A stretch of 47,478 bases of DNA. Source: Alphaproteobacteria bacterium (GTDB lineage: Bacteria; Pseudomonadota; Alphaproteobacteria; UBA9655). Below the pieces are notes generated by a model. That model was not told the DNA's origin, made no database searches, and saw nothing but the letters and a program-made list of their open reading frames with translations. Made by a program: the position numbers and the translations under genes. The stretch lies in NCBI GenBank assembly GCA_947457015.1, contig CANGTV010000008.1:1-47478 (forward strand), in the 5' to 3' direction. Positions 39,396-47,478 of this stretch are shown here, in pieces (position 1 is the first letter of the stretch; every line of letters starts with the position of its first letter).

Positions 39396-39611
39396 CTATT
39401 TACCTAAAGGCAGGCGAACACCAATCTGGGGAGCAATAGGAGGGATCGGGTGTGCTTCGCCATGGGGAACTTGTAGAGGCTTTTCTGTAGGTTGCATATG
39501 GGATTTGGAGGGTCTTTCTTCTGGGCTAGCTCGCACGATGACTTCTGAGTCGGAGAAGGAGGCGCAAGCGGCTAGCAACAGAGGAAGAGCTAAGAAGTAA
39601 AATTTTTTCAT
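39396..39611 (-). CDS. Small lipoprotein
   Basis: 71 residues. Signal segment MKKFYFLALPLLLAAC with lipobox LAAC (Cys16). The mature part is Pro-rich and unstructured (EERPSKSHMQPTEKPLQVPH). AAGGAT precedes the ATG. Lies 12 nt after mgtE and 10 nt before ctaE, so it is probably cotranscribed. No family recognised; short Pro-rich lipoproteins of this kind often escape annotation. Confidence 0.75.
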   Translation of the reverse strand: MKKFYFLALPLLLAACASFSDSEVIVRASPEERPSKSHMQPTEKPLQVPHGEAHPIPPIAPQIGVRLPLGK

Positions 39612-39623
39612 TTTTTATCCTTT

Positions 39624-41012
39624 TCAAACTAAAAAGAGGTGAGCAAACCCTAAAAAAGTTGCAAAACTAAGTAAATCTGTCGTAGTTGTTAAAAAAGGCC
39701 CTGCGCTGATAGCAGGATCCATTCCCATCTTATCAATCACAATGGGAAGTACAACCCCTCCGACAGCAGCCCATACCATATTAAGAATGAGGGCTCCTCC
39801 TAAAACGATACCCAAGGCGGGGTCAGCAAACCAAAAAGCAGCAATAAAGCCCATGATACCCCCAAAAACCACACCATTAATGAGCCCTACAAGACTTTCT
39901 TTCCAAATAGCACGGCTCATATTTGTACCGCCCAGCTCACGGGTGGCAAGAGCGCGCACGGTGACGGTTACGACCTGCATTCCTGCATTACCGCTCATGG
40001 CAGCACTAATGGGCATCAAAACAGCAAGGGCTACCATTTTTTGAATAGTGTGTTGAAACTGAGAGATGACAAGAGCCGCCATCAATGTGTTGAAAAGAGT
40101 AATGATAAGCCAGCGAATGCGCGAATAAGATGTGCTTAGAAGAGGCTCATAAAAGTCAGATTCTGTGACACGCGATAAAAGCATGATATCTTTTTCTGCT
40201 TCTTCATCAATAACATCGACCACATCATCAAGGGTAATCATTCCTATAATGCGGTTGCTTGTATCGACCACAGGGGCAGACACCAAGCCATATTTTTGGA
40301 AAAGATGGGCCACTTCCTCTTGATCCATGAGAGCTGGGATCCATTTAATATCCTTTTCCATGATATCGGATATTTTTGTGGAGGGAGGAAAGCGTAATAA
40401 AAGATTTAAGGGGACTCCTCCTATAGGGGTATGCTTAGGATTCACGACAAAAAGATCATAAAATTTTTCTGGAAGTTCTTTTTCCCTTGCCATATGTTGC
40501 ATCGCATCGGCAATCGTCCAAAATTCAGGCACACAGACCGTTTCTCGCTGCATGAGTCGGGCAGCACTGTCTTCAGGGTAGGTAAGGGCCTCTTCCACGA
40601 TAATGCGTTCTGGAGCAGGAATGGACTCAAGAATCTCTTTTTGTTGGTCCTTATCTAAATCTTCAATAAGAGCAACGACTTCATCACTCTCAAGACCCGT
40701 GAGGGCTTCTGCAATTTCGCGGGCGCCCAGCTGGTTCATTACTTCTTCGCGGACGGTTTCATCCAACTCGGCGAGAATTTCTGGATCAAACTGAGGTCTT
40801 AATATTTCAATCAAAGTATGACGGAGGGGAGGGGAGAGATATTCAATAACAACAGCCACATCTACTGCATGAAAAGGAGCTAGTAAGTGATGGACTTGTG
40901 ACTCTTCACCCTCTTCAAGAGCATCCTCAAGGGCACGGATCGTGTCTTGAGAAACTCCATAAAGAGCTTCTTTTTTTTCTTCGTCTAAGGTGTTGAAGGG
41001 CTTTCGTGTCAT
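39624..41012 (-). CDS. mgtE: Magnesium transporter MgtE
   Basis: 462 residues. MgtE N domain (about 30-135; HAVDVAVVIEYLSPPLRHTL), two CBS domains (about 140-265; ITLDDVVDVIDEEAEKD) and five C-terminal transmembrane helices with PISAAMSGNAGMQVVTVTVR and the AISAGPFLTTTTD Mg-pore region. Mg-gated channel of the inner membrane. First gene of the mgtE-lipoprotein-ctaE group. Confidence 0.97.
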   Translation of the reverse strand: MTRKPFNTLDEEKKEALYGVSQDTIRALEDALEEGEESQVHHLLAPFHAVDVAVVIEYLSPPLRHTLIEILRPQFDPEILAELDETVREEVMNQLGAREIAEALTGLESDEVVALIEDLDKDQQKEILESIPAPERIIVEEALTYPEDSAARLMQRETVCVPEFWTIADAMQHMAREKELPEKFYDLFVVNPKHTPIGGVPLNLLLRFPPSTKISDIMEKDIKWIPALMDQEEVAHLFQKYGLVSAPVVDTSNRIIGMITLDDVVDVIDEEAEKDIMLLSRVTESDFYEPLLSTSYSRIRWLIITLFNTLMAALVISQFQHTIQKMVALAVLMPISAAMSGNAGMQVVTVTVRALATRELGGTNMSRAIWKESLVGLINGVVFGGIMGFIAAFWFADPALGIVLGGALILNMVWAAVGGVVLPIVIDKMGMDPAISAGPFLTTTTDLLSFATFLGFAHLFLV

Positions 41013-41065
41013 TACTCTTTACGCTTTTACGTTTCTTATCTGTATTGCTAAAGATATTTATCAAA

Positions 41066-41087
41066 ATGGGCAATTGGAAAAATTGAC
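41066..41087 (+). repeat. Short dispersed motif ATGGGCAATTGGAAAAATTGAC
   Basis: Matches 4546-4567 (which contains the rplJ -35 box) at about 19 of 22 positions, and 5941-5962 in the opposite orientation. It lies in the maeB-mgtE gap. The rest of the 148-nt gap is AT-rich with no other clear signal. Confidence 0.5.
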
Positions 41088-41160
41088 GGATCTTAAGAAA
41101 ATCTATAGAATTATAAATATAAAATGCGGTTCTGTGTGATTCAAAAAATGAAAGTAAAAA

Positions 41161-43434
41161 TCAATTCTCTGCTTTTTGCGCATCTACAACAGCAAGGGCT
41201 GTCATATTAAAGATGCCTCTGATGGTCACTGACGGAGTGAGGATGTGAATGGGTTTTGCAGGTCCTAACAAAAGGGGACCTATAGGTTGGCCATCCGCCA
41301 TTATTTTAAGCATATTAAAGGTTGTATTCGCTGTGTCCAAATTGGACATAATGAGGAGATTAGCTTCTCCTTTTAAGGTTGAGCCAGGAAAAGTTTTCAT
41401 GCGAATGACATCGCTTAAGGCGGCATCGGCATGCATTTCCCCATCAACTTCTAAGCCAGGGGCAAATTCTCTTATTTTTGCGAGCGCTTCGCGCATTTTA
41501 ACGACGGAGTCAGAGTAAGAGGAGCCAAAGTTGGAATGAGATAAGAGGGCAAGCTTAGGGACAATTCCAAACTCGCGGATTTTCTCTGCCGCCATAACAG
41601 CCATTTTTGCGAGTTGGCACGCCGTGGGGTAGACATTGACATAAGGGTCGCAGAAGAAAAAAGATCCCTTTTCAAGGACCATAATTCCAAGAGCAGCAGC
41701 AACTTCTAACTCTGGTTTAAGTCCCACAATATCCAAAATGGATTCTAGATGATGGGAATAACGGCCAACAGGACCGCAAAGAGCTGCATCAGCTTCGCCA
41801 AAATGAACCATAAGACTTGCGATAACAGAAAAGTTTGTTCGCAAAACCATTTTTGCAAAATCAGGGGAAACACCTTTTCTCGCCATTAGACGATGGAACT
41901 CACTCCAATATTGATGATAACGGGGATCATTTTCTGGATCCACCAGTTCAAAGTCTCGATCCACTTCCATGCGGAGGTTGAGTCGCTTGAGACGAGTTGT
42001 GACAACGTCCCGCCTACCGATAAGAACGGGGTACGCAATTTTTTCTTCCAACACACGTTGGATCGCTTGCAAAACTCGTTCATCTTCTCCTTCAGCATAC
42101 ACGACGCGACGAGGCGTCTTTTTGGCTCGTGTAAAAATAGGCTTCATAACAAGGCTTGAGCGATACACAAACCCGGAGAGTTCTTGTTTATAAGCCTCTA
42201 AATCTTGAAGAGGGCGCGTTGCAACACCTGTTTCCATAGCAGCTATGGCAACAGCTGGTGGGATTTCCAGCACAAGACGGGGATCAAAGGGTTTAGGAAT
42301 GATGTAGTTAGGACCAAAGCTTAATTCTTCTTGGGCATAAATGGAGGAGACGATATCGGATGTATCCTTAAACACGAGGCCGGCTAAAGCTTTGACACAT
42401 GCAAGTTTCATTTCTTCATTAATTGTTGTTGCTCCTACATCAAGGGCTCCTCTGAAAATGAAGGGAAAGCAAAGAACGTTATTTACTTGGTTGGGATAGT
42501 CAGACCGCCCGGTGGCGATAATCGCATCAGGTCTTACTGTTTTGACGTCTTCTGGCAAAATTTCTGGGATAGGATTAGCAAGGGCAAAAATAATTGGGTT
42601 TTGAGCCATTTTTGTAAGCATCTTTGGTTTTAAAATGCTACCCACGGAAAGACCTAAAAAGATATCTGCCCCTTCTATAGCTTCTTCAAGACCGCGCGCT
42701 GTGTGCGATGTGGCATATTTCTCCTTAGAGGGAGGCATGTCCCCGGGGCGTCCTTTATAAATGACTCCCGATTGATCCGTTGCAATGATATTTTCTCGTT
42801 TAAGACCTAAACTTACAAGAATATCAAGGCATGCAATAGCTGCAGCGCCTGCTCCAGACGTAACAATCTTGACCTTTTCAATCTTTTTGTCCGCAAGCTT
42901 TAACGCATTGAGGACAGCGGCTCCTACAATAATCGCTGTTCCATGTTGGTCGTCATGAAAGACAGGTATGTTAAGGCGTTTTTTTAAAGCTTGTTCAACG
43001 TAAAAACATTCAGGGGCTTTGATATCCTCAAGGTTGATTCCCCCAAAGGTGGGCTCCAGGCTTGCAATAATGTCAACGAGCTTGTCAGGATCAGATTCAT
43101 TAATCTCAATGTCAAACACATTAATACCTGCAAATTTTTTAAAAAGGACCGCTTTTCCTTCCATGACAGGCTTTGCAGCGAGAGGTCCAATATTTCCCAA
43201 CCCCAAAACGGCCGTGCCATTGCTGATAACAGCGACTAAGTTAGCGCGTGCCGTGAGGAACGCTGCTTCAGCGGGATTTTTTTGAATGGCCTCACTGGCA
43301 GCAGCTACGCCAGGAGAATAGGCAAGGGCTAAGTCTTCTTGAGTTGAAAGAGGCTTTGTTGCAACAACCTTCAGTTTTCCAGGGGGATTGGAGCGATGGT
43401 AATCAAGGGCTTGTTGATAAAGAGTCTCTTTCAT
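41161..43434 (-). CDS. maeB: NADP-dependent malic enzyme fused to phosphotransacetylase-like domain
   Basis: 757 residues. Malic enzyme part (about 1-425) with [31 protein letters not shown] and the Rossmann motif [18 protein letters not shown]-like part (about 430-757) with [16 protein letters not shown] and [15 protein letters not shown]. Converts malate to pyruvate + CO2 with NADP reduction; the PTA-like domain is regulatory in E. coli MaeB. Supplies pyruvate/NADPH from host-type dicarboxylates. tRNA-Leu is upstream on the same strand. Confidence 0.98.
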   Translation of the reverse strand: MKETLYQQALDYHRSNPPGKLKVVATKPLSTQEDLALAYSPGVAAASEAIQKNPAEAAFLTARANLVAVISNGTAVLGLGNIGPLAAKPVMEGKAVLFKKFAGINVFDIEINESDPDKLVDIIASLEPTFGGINLEDIKAPECFYVEQALKKRLNIPVFHDDQHGTAIIVGAAVLNALKLADKKIEKVKIVTSGAGAAAIACLDILVSLGLKRENIIATDQSGVIYKGRPGDMPPSKEKYATSHTARGLEEAIEGADIFLGLSVGSILKPKMLTKMAQNPIIFALANPIPEILPEDVKTVRPDAIIATGRSDYPNQVNNVLCFPFIFRGALDVGATTINEEMKLACVKALAGLVFKDTSDIVSSIYAQEELSFGPNYIIPKPFDPRLVLEIPPAVAIAAMETGVATRPLQDLEAYKQELSGFVYRSSLVMKPIFTRAKKTPRRVVYAEGEDERVLQAIQRVLEEKIAYPVLIGRRDVVTTRLKRLNLRMEVDRDFELVDPENDPRYHQYWSEFHRLMARKGVSPDFAKMVLRTNFSVIASLMVHFGEADAALCGPVGRYSHHLESILDIVGLKPELEVAAALGIMVLEKGSFFFCDPYVNVYPTACQLAKMAVMAAEKIREFGIVPKLALLSHSNFGSSYSDSVVKMREALAKIREFAPGLEVDGEMHADAALSDVIRMKTFPGSTLKGEANLLIMSNLDTANTTFNMLKIMADGQPIGPLLLGPAKPIHILTPSVTIRGIFNMTALAVVDAQKAEN

Positions 43435-43511
43435 GTCGTCTTCTTCCCCTTGGTACTGTCTTTTTTTAGTTTAGTTCGGGATTAGAAATCTTACCTCTAT
43501 AAGACTTTAAA

Positions 43512-43550
43512 TTTTCTTAAGCTCTGTAACTTAGACATGCCTTAAGAAAA
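43512..43550 (-). terminator. Hairpin downstream of tRNA-Leu
   Basis: TTTTCTTAAG (43512-43521) and CTTAAGAAAA (43541-43550) form a 10-bp stem. Read on the minus strand it follows a run of seven Ts that comes directly after the tRNA CCA. Could end tRNA transcription or shape the maeB leader; weak evidence. Confidence 0.35.
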
Positions 43551-43553
43551 AAA

Positions 43554-43640
43554 TGGTGCGGTCGAGAAGACTCGAACTTCCACGGGGTTTCCCCCACAGC
43601 GACCTCAACGCTGCGCGTCTACCAATTCCGCCACGACCGC
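43554..43640 (-). tRNA. trnL: tRNA-Leu (anticodon GAG)
   Basis: On the minus strand GCGGTCG (43640-43634) pairs with CGACCGC, with discriminator A (43557) and encoded CCA (43554-43556). Anticodon stem CAGCG/CGCTG encloses TTGAGGT, with anticodon GAG at 43604-43606. The long variable arm (TGTGGGGGAAACCCCG) is that of a class II tRNA, and GGTAGACGC is the Leu D-loop pattern. Confidence 0.96.
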
Positions 43641-43733
43641 ATAATTTTTGGCTTCCACCTTGTGAGGCTTGGTGGTACACCTGGAATATCAAATCTGTAG
43701 ACCTGGCGCAAGCGTCTTTACACGGAAATCATC

Positions 43734-44366
43734 ATGAATTCTTGCGAATGGAAAACCCAAGATGCCCTAGTAGAGTATGTAGAGGCTCAATACTGGATGA
43801 AAAACCGTGTTGATGCCTTGCAAAAAGGAGAAGCCCCGGAGTGTGTCTGGTTCTTGGAACACCCTCCCCTTTATACGTTGGGGACAAGTGGGAAAGAAAC
43901 AGATGTGTTGGTATCGGCAACTCTTCCGACCTTTAGAACGGGGAGGGGAGGGCAAGTCACCTACCATGGACCTGGACAGCGTGTTGTTTATCTTATGTTA
44001 GATTTAAAGACACGCCGGAAAGACCTTCATTGGTATATGACAACTCTAGAAGAGTGGCTTATAGAAACACTTAAACACTTTGATATAAAGGGCGAGCGTC
44101 GTTCAGGGCGTGTTGGAATCTGGGTCAATAAGAAAGGCCATGATTATAAAATTGCAGCCCTTGGTGTGCGTGTTCAAAAATGGGTAACGTCCCACGGCAT
44201 CGCCTTAAATGTGAATCCAAGCCTGGAGGCGTATAAAGATATTATTCCGTGTGGTCTTTCCCAGTATGGAGTGACCTCTTTTGCGGATTTGGGCTTTCCC
44301 GTGACCTTATCTGAGGTGGATAAGGTTTTAAAAGAAACTTTTCCCTTGGGCTCATGCGTCTCATAG
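43734..44366 (+). CDS. lipB: Octanoyl-[acyl carrier protein]:protein N-octanoyltransferase (LipB)
   Basis: 210 residues. RGGQVTYHGPGQ (71-82), the catalytic Lys139 (HDYKIAALGVRV) and Cys173 (IIPCGL) are intact. Moves octanoate from ACP to lipoate-dependent enzymes, before LipA sulfur insertion. GGAAA precedes the ATG. The downstream DUF167 gene overlaps it by 13 nt. Confidence 0.97.
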   Translation: MNSCEWKTQDALVEYVEAQYWMKNRVDALQKGEAPECVWFLEHPPLYTLGTSGKETDVLVSATLPTFRTGRGGQVTYHGPGQRVVYLMLDLKTRRKDLHWYMTTLEEWLIETLKHFDIKGERRSGRVGIWVNKKGHDYKIAALGVRVQKWVTSHGIALNVNPSLEAYKDIIPCGLSQYGVTSFADLGFPVTLSEVDKVLKETFPLGSCVS

Positions 44367-44620
44367 TTCATCTTATCCCCAAAGCGTCTTCTAATAAAAT
44401 TGAAGGATGGGCCCAGAATTCTCAAGGGAAAAAGGTGTTGCGGGTGAAGGTAACTGCTGTTCCTGAAGATGGAAAAGCCAATGCCGCTTTGATCGAAATG
44501 TTAAGTAAAACTTTACATGTTTCTAAATCAGCCATTTCTCTTGTGCGAGGTGCAACGTCGCGTGTAAAGGAACTGGAAATTGAGATGACAGAAGAAGAGA
44601 TAAAAAGCGCTTTCAGCTAA
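44354..44620 (+). CDS. DUF167 (YggU-family) protein
   Basis: 88 residues. VHLIPKASSNKIEGW, LRVKVTAVPEDGKANAALIE and SLVRGATSRVKELEI are the family signature. Small cytosolic protein of unknown function. Its ATG lies inside the end of lipB, so translation is probably coupled. Confidence 0.95.
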   Translation: MRLIVHLIPKASSNKIEGWAQNSQGKKVLRVKVTAVPEDGKANAALIEMLSKTLHVSKSAISLVRGATSRVKELEIEMTEEEIKSAFS

Positions 44621-44762
44621 AAGATGAAAAAAGCAAACAGAAGTGATAAAGTTTTTCAAAAATAATATTGAAAAAAAGATATAAATATTGTAATGACATC
44701 TTAAGCTATTCAAATCCTGCATGTTTTTACAATTTTTTTTTACTAATGAAAGGAAATTAATT

Positions 44763-45338
44763 ATGTTGAGTACAAACAAAAGTTTACTTTTTTCAGGCTC
44801 TGCCTTTGCTTTGGTCCTGAACATGTGTCTGACTCTTCCAAGCTTCGCAATGGACGAGAAGAAGGAGGAGGGGGATCCTAATCTGACCTCAAATACAGCT
44901 TCAAAAAAAAGGAAACTGGAAGAAGGGGAGCAAGCCGCCATAGCACAAGTCACATCTTCTTCTTTAACGACTAACTTTTCTTCCTCATCCAGCTTTTCTT
45001 CCTCATCCAGCTTTTCTTCCTCATCCAGCTTTTCTTCCTCATCCAGCTTTTCTTCTGTTTCGTTACCTGCGAGTTCATCTTCAGAAGCTGAATCTCTATT
45101 ATGCTCCCTGATTGACGAAGGAAAGAATAAAAAAAGTTCTAATAAGAAGCGTGAGGATGAAGTTTCCTCGAACCAGAGTATGCGGTCTGATCTCTCAGCG
45201 GTAAGTTGGCTCTCAGATGAGGATGAGTTGGCCTCTAAACATGAAGACGCAGAAATTCCTCCATTTTTTTCACACCCGTCAAGCTTCTCGAGTTCTTCGA
45301 GCTCATCAATTTCATCGAGTTCCTCACCCTCTAAGTAA
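44763..45338 (+). CDS. Secreted Ser-rich low-complexity protein with 18-bp tandem repeat
   Basis: 191 residues from the ATG at 44763, preceded by AAAGGAAA. Signal peptide 1-29 (hydrophobic core LLFSGSAFALVLNMCLTLP, cleavage after SFA). Mature protein: acidic/basic stretch with KKRK at 48-51, then four FSSSSS units (residues about 72-96) encoded by a perfect 18-bp tandem, a Lys-rich patch (KNKKSSNKKR, 121-130) and an Asp/Glu then Ser-rich tail. Not related to a family I know. May be an exported host-directed protein; that is inference. A 13-bp palindrome follows 20 nt after the stop. Confidence 0.75.
   Translation: MLSTNKSLLFSGSAFALVLNMCLTLPSFAMDEKKEEGDPNLTSNTASKKRKLEEGEQAAIAQVTSSSLTTNFSSSSSFSSSSSFSSSSSFSSSSSFSSVSLPASSSSEAESLLCSLIDEGKNKKSSNKKREDEVSSNQSMRSDLSAVSWLSDEDELASKHEDAEIPPFFSHPSSFSSSSSSSISSSSSPSK
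44976..45047 (+). repeat. 18-bp tandem repeat, four perfect units
   Basis: TTTTCTTCCTCATCCAGC repeats at 44976, 44994, 45012 and 45030 without a mismatch, followed by the partial unit TTTTCTTC at 45048. A multiple of three, so copy-number change keeps the frame and adds or removes FSSSSS units. Classic slipped-strand mutable locus. Confidence 0.97.
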
Positions 45339-45357
45339 GGGCGATCTAGTCTTCTAA

Positions 45358-45387
45358 TAAGTGTGATTATTCTTATAATCACACTTA
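45358..45387. terminator. Palindromic hairpin after the Ser-rich gene
   Basis: TAAGTGTGATTAT (45358-45370), loop TCTT, ATAATCACACTTA (45375-45387): a 13-bp perfect stem, 20 nt after the stop codon. No T-run, but position and stability favour termination. Confidence 0.55.
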
Positions 45388-45521
45388 TAGGAATAGGGTG
45401 CTTAAGCCTAACGAAACAGATGAAATACAATAATTTTTATACAATATGAAAAAAACAGTTGATTGCACTTTTTTAATGTAATATAGAGAGGTGTGTTATT
45501 ACTCGAAAAGGAAGATATAAA

Positions 45522-45950
45522 ATGACAGACACAACAGAATCTCTAGACATTATGGCTATGGTTGCTGAAATCGTAGCTGCGTATGTTTCTAATCATGAAA
45601 TGGAGGCCGACAAGCTGCCTTCATTTATTCAACAAGTTCATCAAAGCTTAAACCGCTTAAACTCAAAACAGCCATTTTTCTTTTCCTCTCGTTCAGAGCC
45701 GGCTGTTCCTGTAGAAGATTCTGTTCACCCAGATTACATTGTTTGTCTGGAAGATGGGCTTCATTTAAAGATGTTAAAGCGTCACCTCAAGACATCTTAC
45801 AACATGACGCCAGAACAATATCGTGAAAGATGGAATTTGCCTTCCAATTATCCGATGGTTGCTCCTAACTATGCAAAGCGTCGGAGCAGCATTGCAAAAG
45901 GAATTGGCCTTGGACGACGTGAACGTCGTCAGAAAAAAGCTGCGGCTTAA
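45522..45950 (+). CDS. MucR/Ros-family transcriptional regulator
   Basis: 142 residues. HPDYIVCLEDGLHLKMLKRH and NMTPEQYRERWNLPSNYPMV, then APNYAKRRS, are typical of MucR. N-terminal oligomerisation part about 1-50. Of the expected zinc ligands, Cys75, Asp78 and His88 are present, but the fourth (His at 92 in RHLRTHY) is Ser (RHLKTSY). Basic tail GRRERRQKKAAA. MucR proteins are nucleoid-type silencers of virulence and envelope genes in alphaproteobacteria. AAGGAAG precedes the ATG. Its flanks hold AT-rich DNA that may be its own target. Confidence 0.93.
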   Translation: MTDTTESLDIMAMVAEIVAAYVSNHEMEADKLPSFIQQVHQSLNRLNSKQPFFFSSRSEPAVPVEDSVHPDYIVCLEDGLHLKMLKRHLKTSYNMTPEQYRERWNLPSNYPMVAPNYAKRRSSIAKGIGLGRRERRQKKAAA

Positions 45951-45964
45951 TAACCTCTCTTGGT

Positions 45965-46128
45965 TGTCATCCTCGACTTAGAAGTTCTTACCCTCGACCT
46001 GATCGGGGGTTAGAACTTCTTGATCGGGGATCTTCTAGGACCTAAATTCTACTTTTTGATTAGATCCCCGATGAAGCAATGCTAATTTTTTCTTATGAAA
46101 ACAAAGCGTTCCTAGCTCGAGGATGACA
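45965..46128. repeat. MITE-like inverted-repeat element, copy 2
   Basis: 164 bp, starting TGTCATCCTCGACTTAGAAG and ending GCGTTCCTAGCTCGAGGATG then ACA. Shares terminal repeats and order of internal blocks (GATCTTCTAGGA, AAACAAAGCGTTC) with copy 1 at 35497-35662. It occupies the mucR-recombinase gap. Confidence 0.85.
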
Positions 46129-46159
46129 AAAAGGTGATAGACAAAGAGCGGCTCAGCTC

Positions 46160-47383
46160 ATGAATAAAAAGCACTCCCCCCTTCCCCTCTTCGATTCCTT
46201 AGACCATATTAAAAATTGGACGCCCCCAAAGACTCTTTCGCCAGAGCATGAGAAAGATTTTTTTGCAAGCCATGCTTTTTTAAAAAATTATACGGGAAGC
46301 CAAGGCACGTTTAATTCGTATCGCAGAGAAGTTGAACGACTTTTGCAGTGGTGTATCCACATTGTGGACAAATCCTTGAAGCAGATTAAACGGGAGGATA
46401 TTGAGGCTTATGTTCATTTTTGTCAAAATCCTCCCAAAGAGTGGATTGGGGTCAAAAAGGCGCCCCGTTTTTTTGAGGAAGAAGGCATACGCATTTCTAA
46501 CCCCGAGTGGAAACCCTTCGTTCTAACTGTCTCAAAAGCAGCGCATCGCAGAGGAGAACGCCCAGACTCTAAAAATTTTGAACTTTCTTTGGGAAGCACC
46601 AAGGAAATTTTTTCCATTTTAAGTACTTTTTTTAACTATTTGCTTCAGGACGACTATGTTTTTATGAATCCTGTCGCCTTAATCCGTCAAAAAAGCAAAT
46701 TTATTCGCAAACACCAAGGAGCCCCTAAAATCAGACGTTTGTCAGAGCTTCAATGGCAATATGTTATCAAAATGGCTCAACAGTTAGCAGAAGTTGATCC
46801 CGATACGCATGAGCGAACCCTCTTTATGATGTCTATCCTTTATATGATGTATCTGCGGATTTCAGAACTTGCGGCAAGCGATCGCTGGATTCCCAGTATG
46901 AACCATTTTCACCGCGATAGTGAAGGAAACTGGTGGTTTACAACCGTTGGAAAGGGGAATAAGGAACGTCAAATTGCTGTTAGCAATGCCATGTTAGAGG
47001 CGCTCAAGCGTTGGCGGGTACATTTAAGACTATCCTCCCTCCCCTCACCTGCTGACATGTCTCCTTTGTTGCCTAAGATTAAGGGAATTGGTCCTATCAC
47101 AAGCACCACATACGTTCGCAAGGTTGTTCAATTTTGTTTTGATCAGAGCATTGACCAGCTTAACAAGGAGGGCCTTACTGAAGAAGCGGACTCTTTAAGT
47201 GAAGCAACAGTTCACTGGTTGCGTCATACGGGCATATCCGACGATGTCAAACGCCGTCCGCGGGAACATGTGCGGGATGATGCGGGCCATAGTTCAAGTA
47301 TGATCACTGATAAATATATTGATATTGAACTGAAAGAGCGTCATCGTTCAGCGCGGAATAAGCCCCTTTTCGTCGAGGGGTGA
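46160..47383 (+). CDS. Tyrosine site-specific recombinase (phage-integrase family)
   Basis: 407 residues. N-terminal core-binding domain (about 30-190, FNSYRREVERLLQWCI) and C-terminal catalytic domain with Arg233 (YLRISEL), Lys265 (KGNKERQ), His352/Arg355 (HWLRH), His377 (AGHSS) and the nucleophile Tyr386 (DKYID). All six residues are present, so activity is likely. It is longer than XerC/XerD (about 300) and is not an obvious Xer. Possibly a resident recombinase that moves small elements; the target site is unknown. The nearby MITE-like and palindromic repeats are notable company. Confidence 0.93.
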   Translation: MNKKHSPLPLFDSLDHIKNWTPPKTLSPEHEKDFFASHAFLKNYTGSQGTFNSYRREVERLLQWCIHIVDKSLKQIKREDIEAYVHFCQNPPKEWIGVKKAPRFFEEEGIRISNPEWKPFVLTVSKAAHRRGERPDSKNFELSLGSTKEIFSILSTFFNYLLQDDYVFMNPVALIRQKSKFIRKHQGAPKIRRLSELQWQYVIKMAQQLAEVDPDTHERTLFMMSILYMMYLRISELAASDRWIPSMNHFHRDSEGNWWFTTVGKGNKERQIAVSNAMLEALKRWRVHLRLSSLPSPADMSPLLPKIKGIGPITSTTYVRKVVQFCFDQSIDQLNKEGLTEEADSLSEATVHWLRHTGISDDVKRRPREHVRDDAGHSSSMITDKYIDIELKERHRSARNKPLFVEG

Positions 47384-47430
47384 CGGGCATATTCTAACCT
47401 GACTTTTAAACAAGAAATTAGATTCTTCAC

Positions 47431-47478
47431 ATAAAACAGTTAGTTAGCGTCATTGCGAGGAGTGAAACGACGAAGCAA
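47431..47478. repeat. Palindromic element, cgtcattgcgaggag family (copy 4, cut by window end)
   Basis: The flank ATAAAACAGTTAGTTAG and then CGTCATTGCGAGGAGTGAAA... repeat 38399-38446 with one difference over 48 bp. The rest lies outside the window, so the second arm cannot be seen. Confidence 0.9.

Noticed and set aside
44976-45047. CRISPR-like repeat
   Set aside because: The 18-bp units are contiguous without spacers and lie in a coding frame.
44528-45430. 300-codon minus-strand frame opposite the Ser-rich gene, with repeated EEEKLDEE-type units
   Set aside because: It is the complement of the 18-bp tandem and of the DUF167 end; it has no ribosome site, and its composition is forced by the plus-strand repeat.

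Overview
The window reads as a free-standing piece of an alphaproteobacterial chromosome. The evidence is the fused tuf/str/S10/spc/alpha ribosomal supercluster in its ancestral order, a MucR/Ros-family regulator, a MaeB malic enzyme-phosphotransacetylase fusion, CtaE-type cytochrome oxidase subunit III, and rpoB/rpoC of about 1390 residues each. AT-leaning composition, many dispersed palindromic repeats and several exported low-complexity proteins suggest a Holosporales-like (Caedibacter/Paracaedibacter-type) intracellular lineage. That taxonomic placement is inference and could not be tested by search.

Layout. Positions 1-282: 3' end of a tuf copy, then tRNA-Trp. Positions 283-2517: an accessory insert between tRNA-Trp and secE, holding a Cys-rich lipoprotein, an exported pentapeptide-repeat protein, a 2TM protein and, convergent to them, a broken secreted-protein gene. 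Positions 2518-33129: secE-nusG-rplKA, rplJL with its own promoter and long leader, rpoBC with a terminator, then rpsL-rpsG-fusA-tuf and the S10, spc and alpha operons through rplQ. A strong promoter lies before rplJ, before rpsL and before rpsM. Positions 33260-34662: accD followed by a GNAT acetyltransferase. Positions 34761-43640 are mostly on the minus strand: a secreted hypothetical protein, polA, coxC, a small lipoprotein, mgtE, maeB and tRNA-Leu(GAG). Positions 43734-47478 are on the plus strand: lipB, a DUF167 gene, a secreted Ser-rich protein with an 18-bp tandem repeat, mucR, a tyrosine recombinase, and a repeat cut by the window end.

The core genes form the transcription and translation machinery and raise no doubt. 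The unusual content lies between and beside them: (i) spacers after both tuf copies, rpoB and rplO built from short repeated units that fold into hairpins, one of which runs into the rplO stop codon; (ii) a cgtcattgcgaggag palindromic family with a perfect 33-bp inverted-repeat copy; (iii) two copies of a 165-bp MITE-like element; (iv) an apparently doubled L10 leader; (v) an exported-protein cluster with striking periodicities (Cys every 11 residues, NFERA every 20 residues); (vi) a Ser-rich exported protein with a variable-number-repeat signature and an NLS-like KKRK. No CRISPR array, rRNA gene, complete transposon or prophage was seen.
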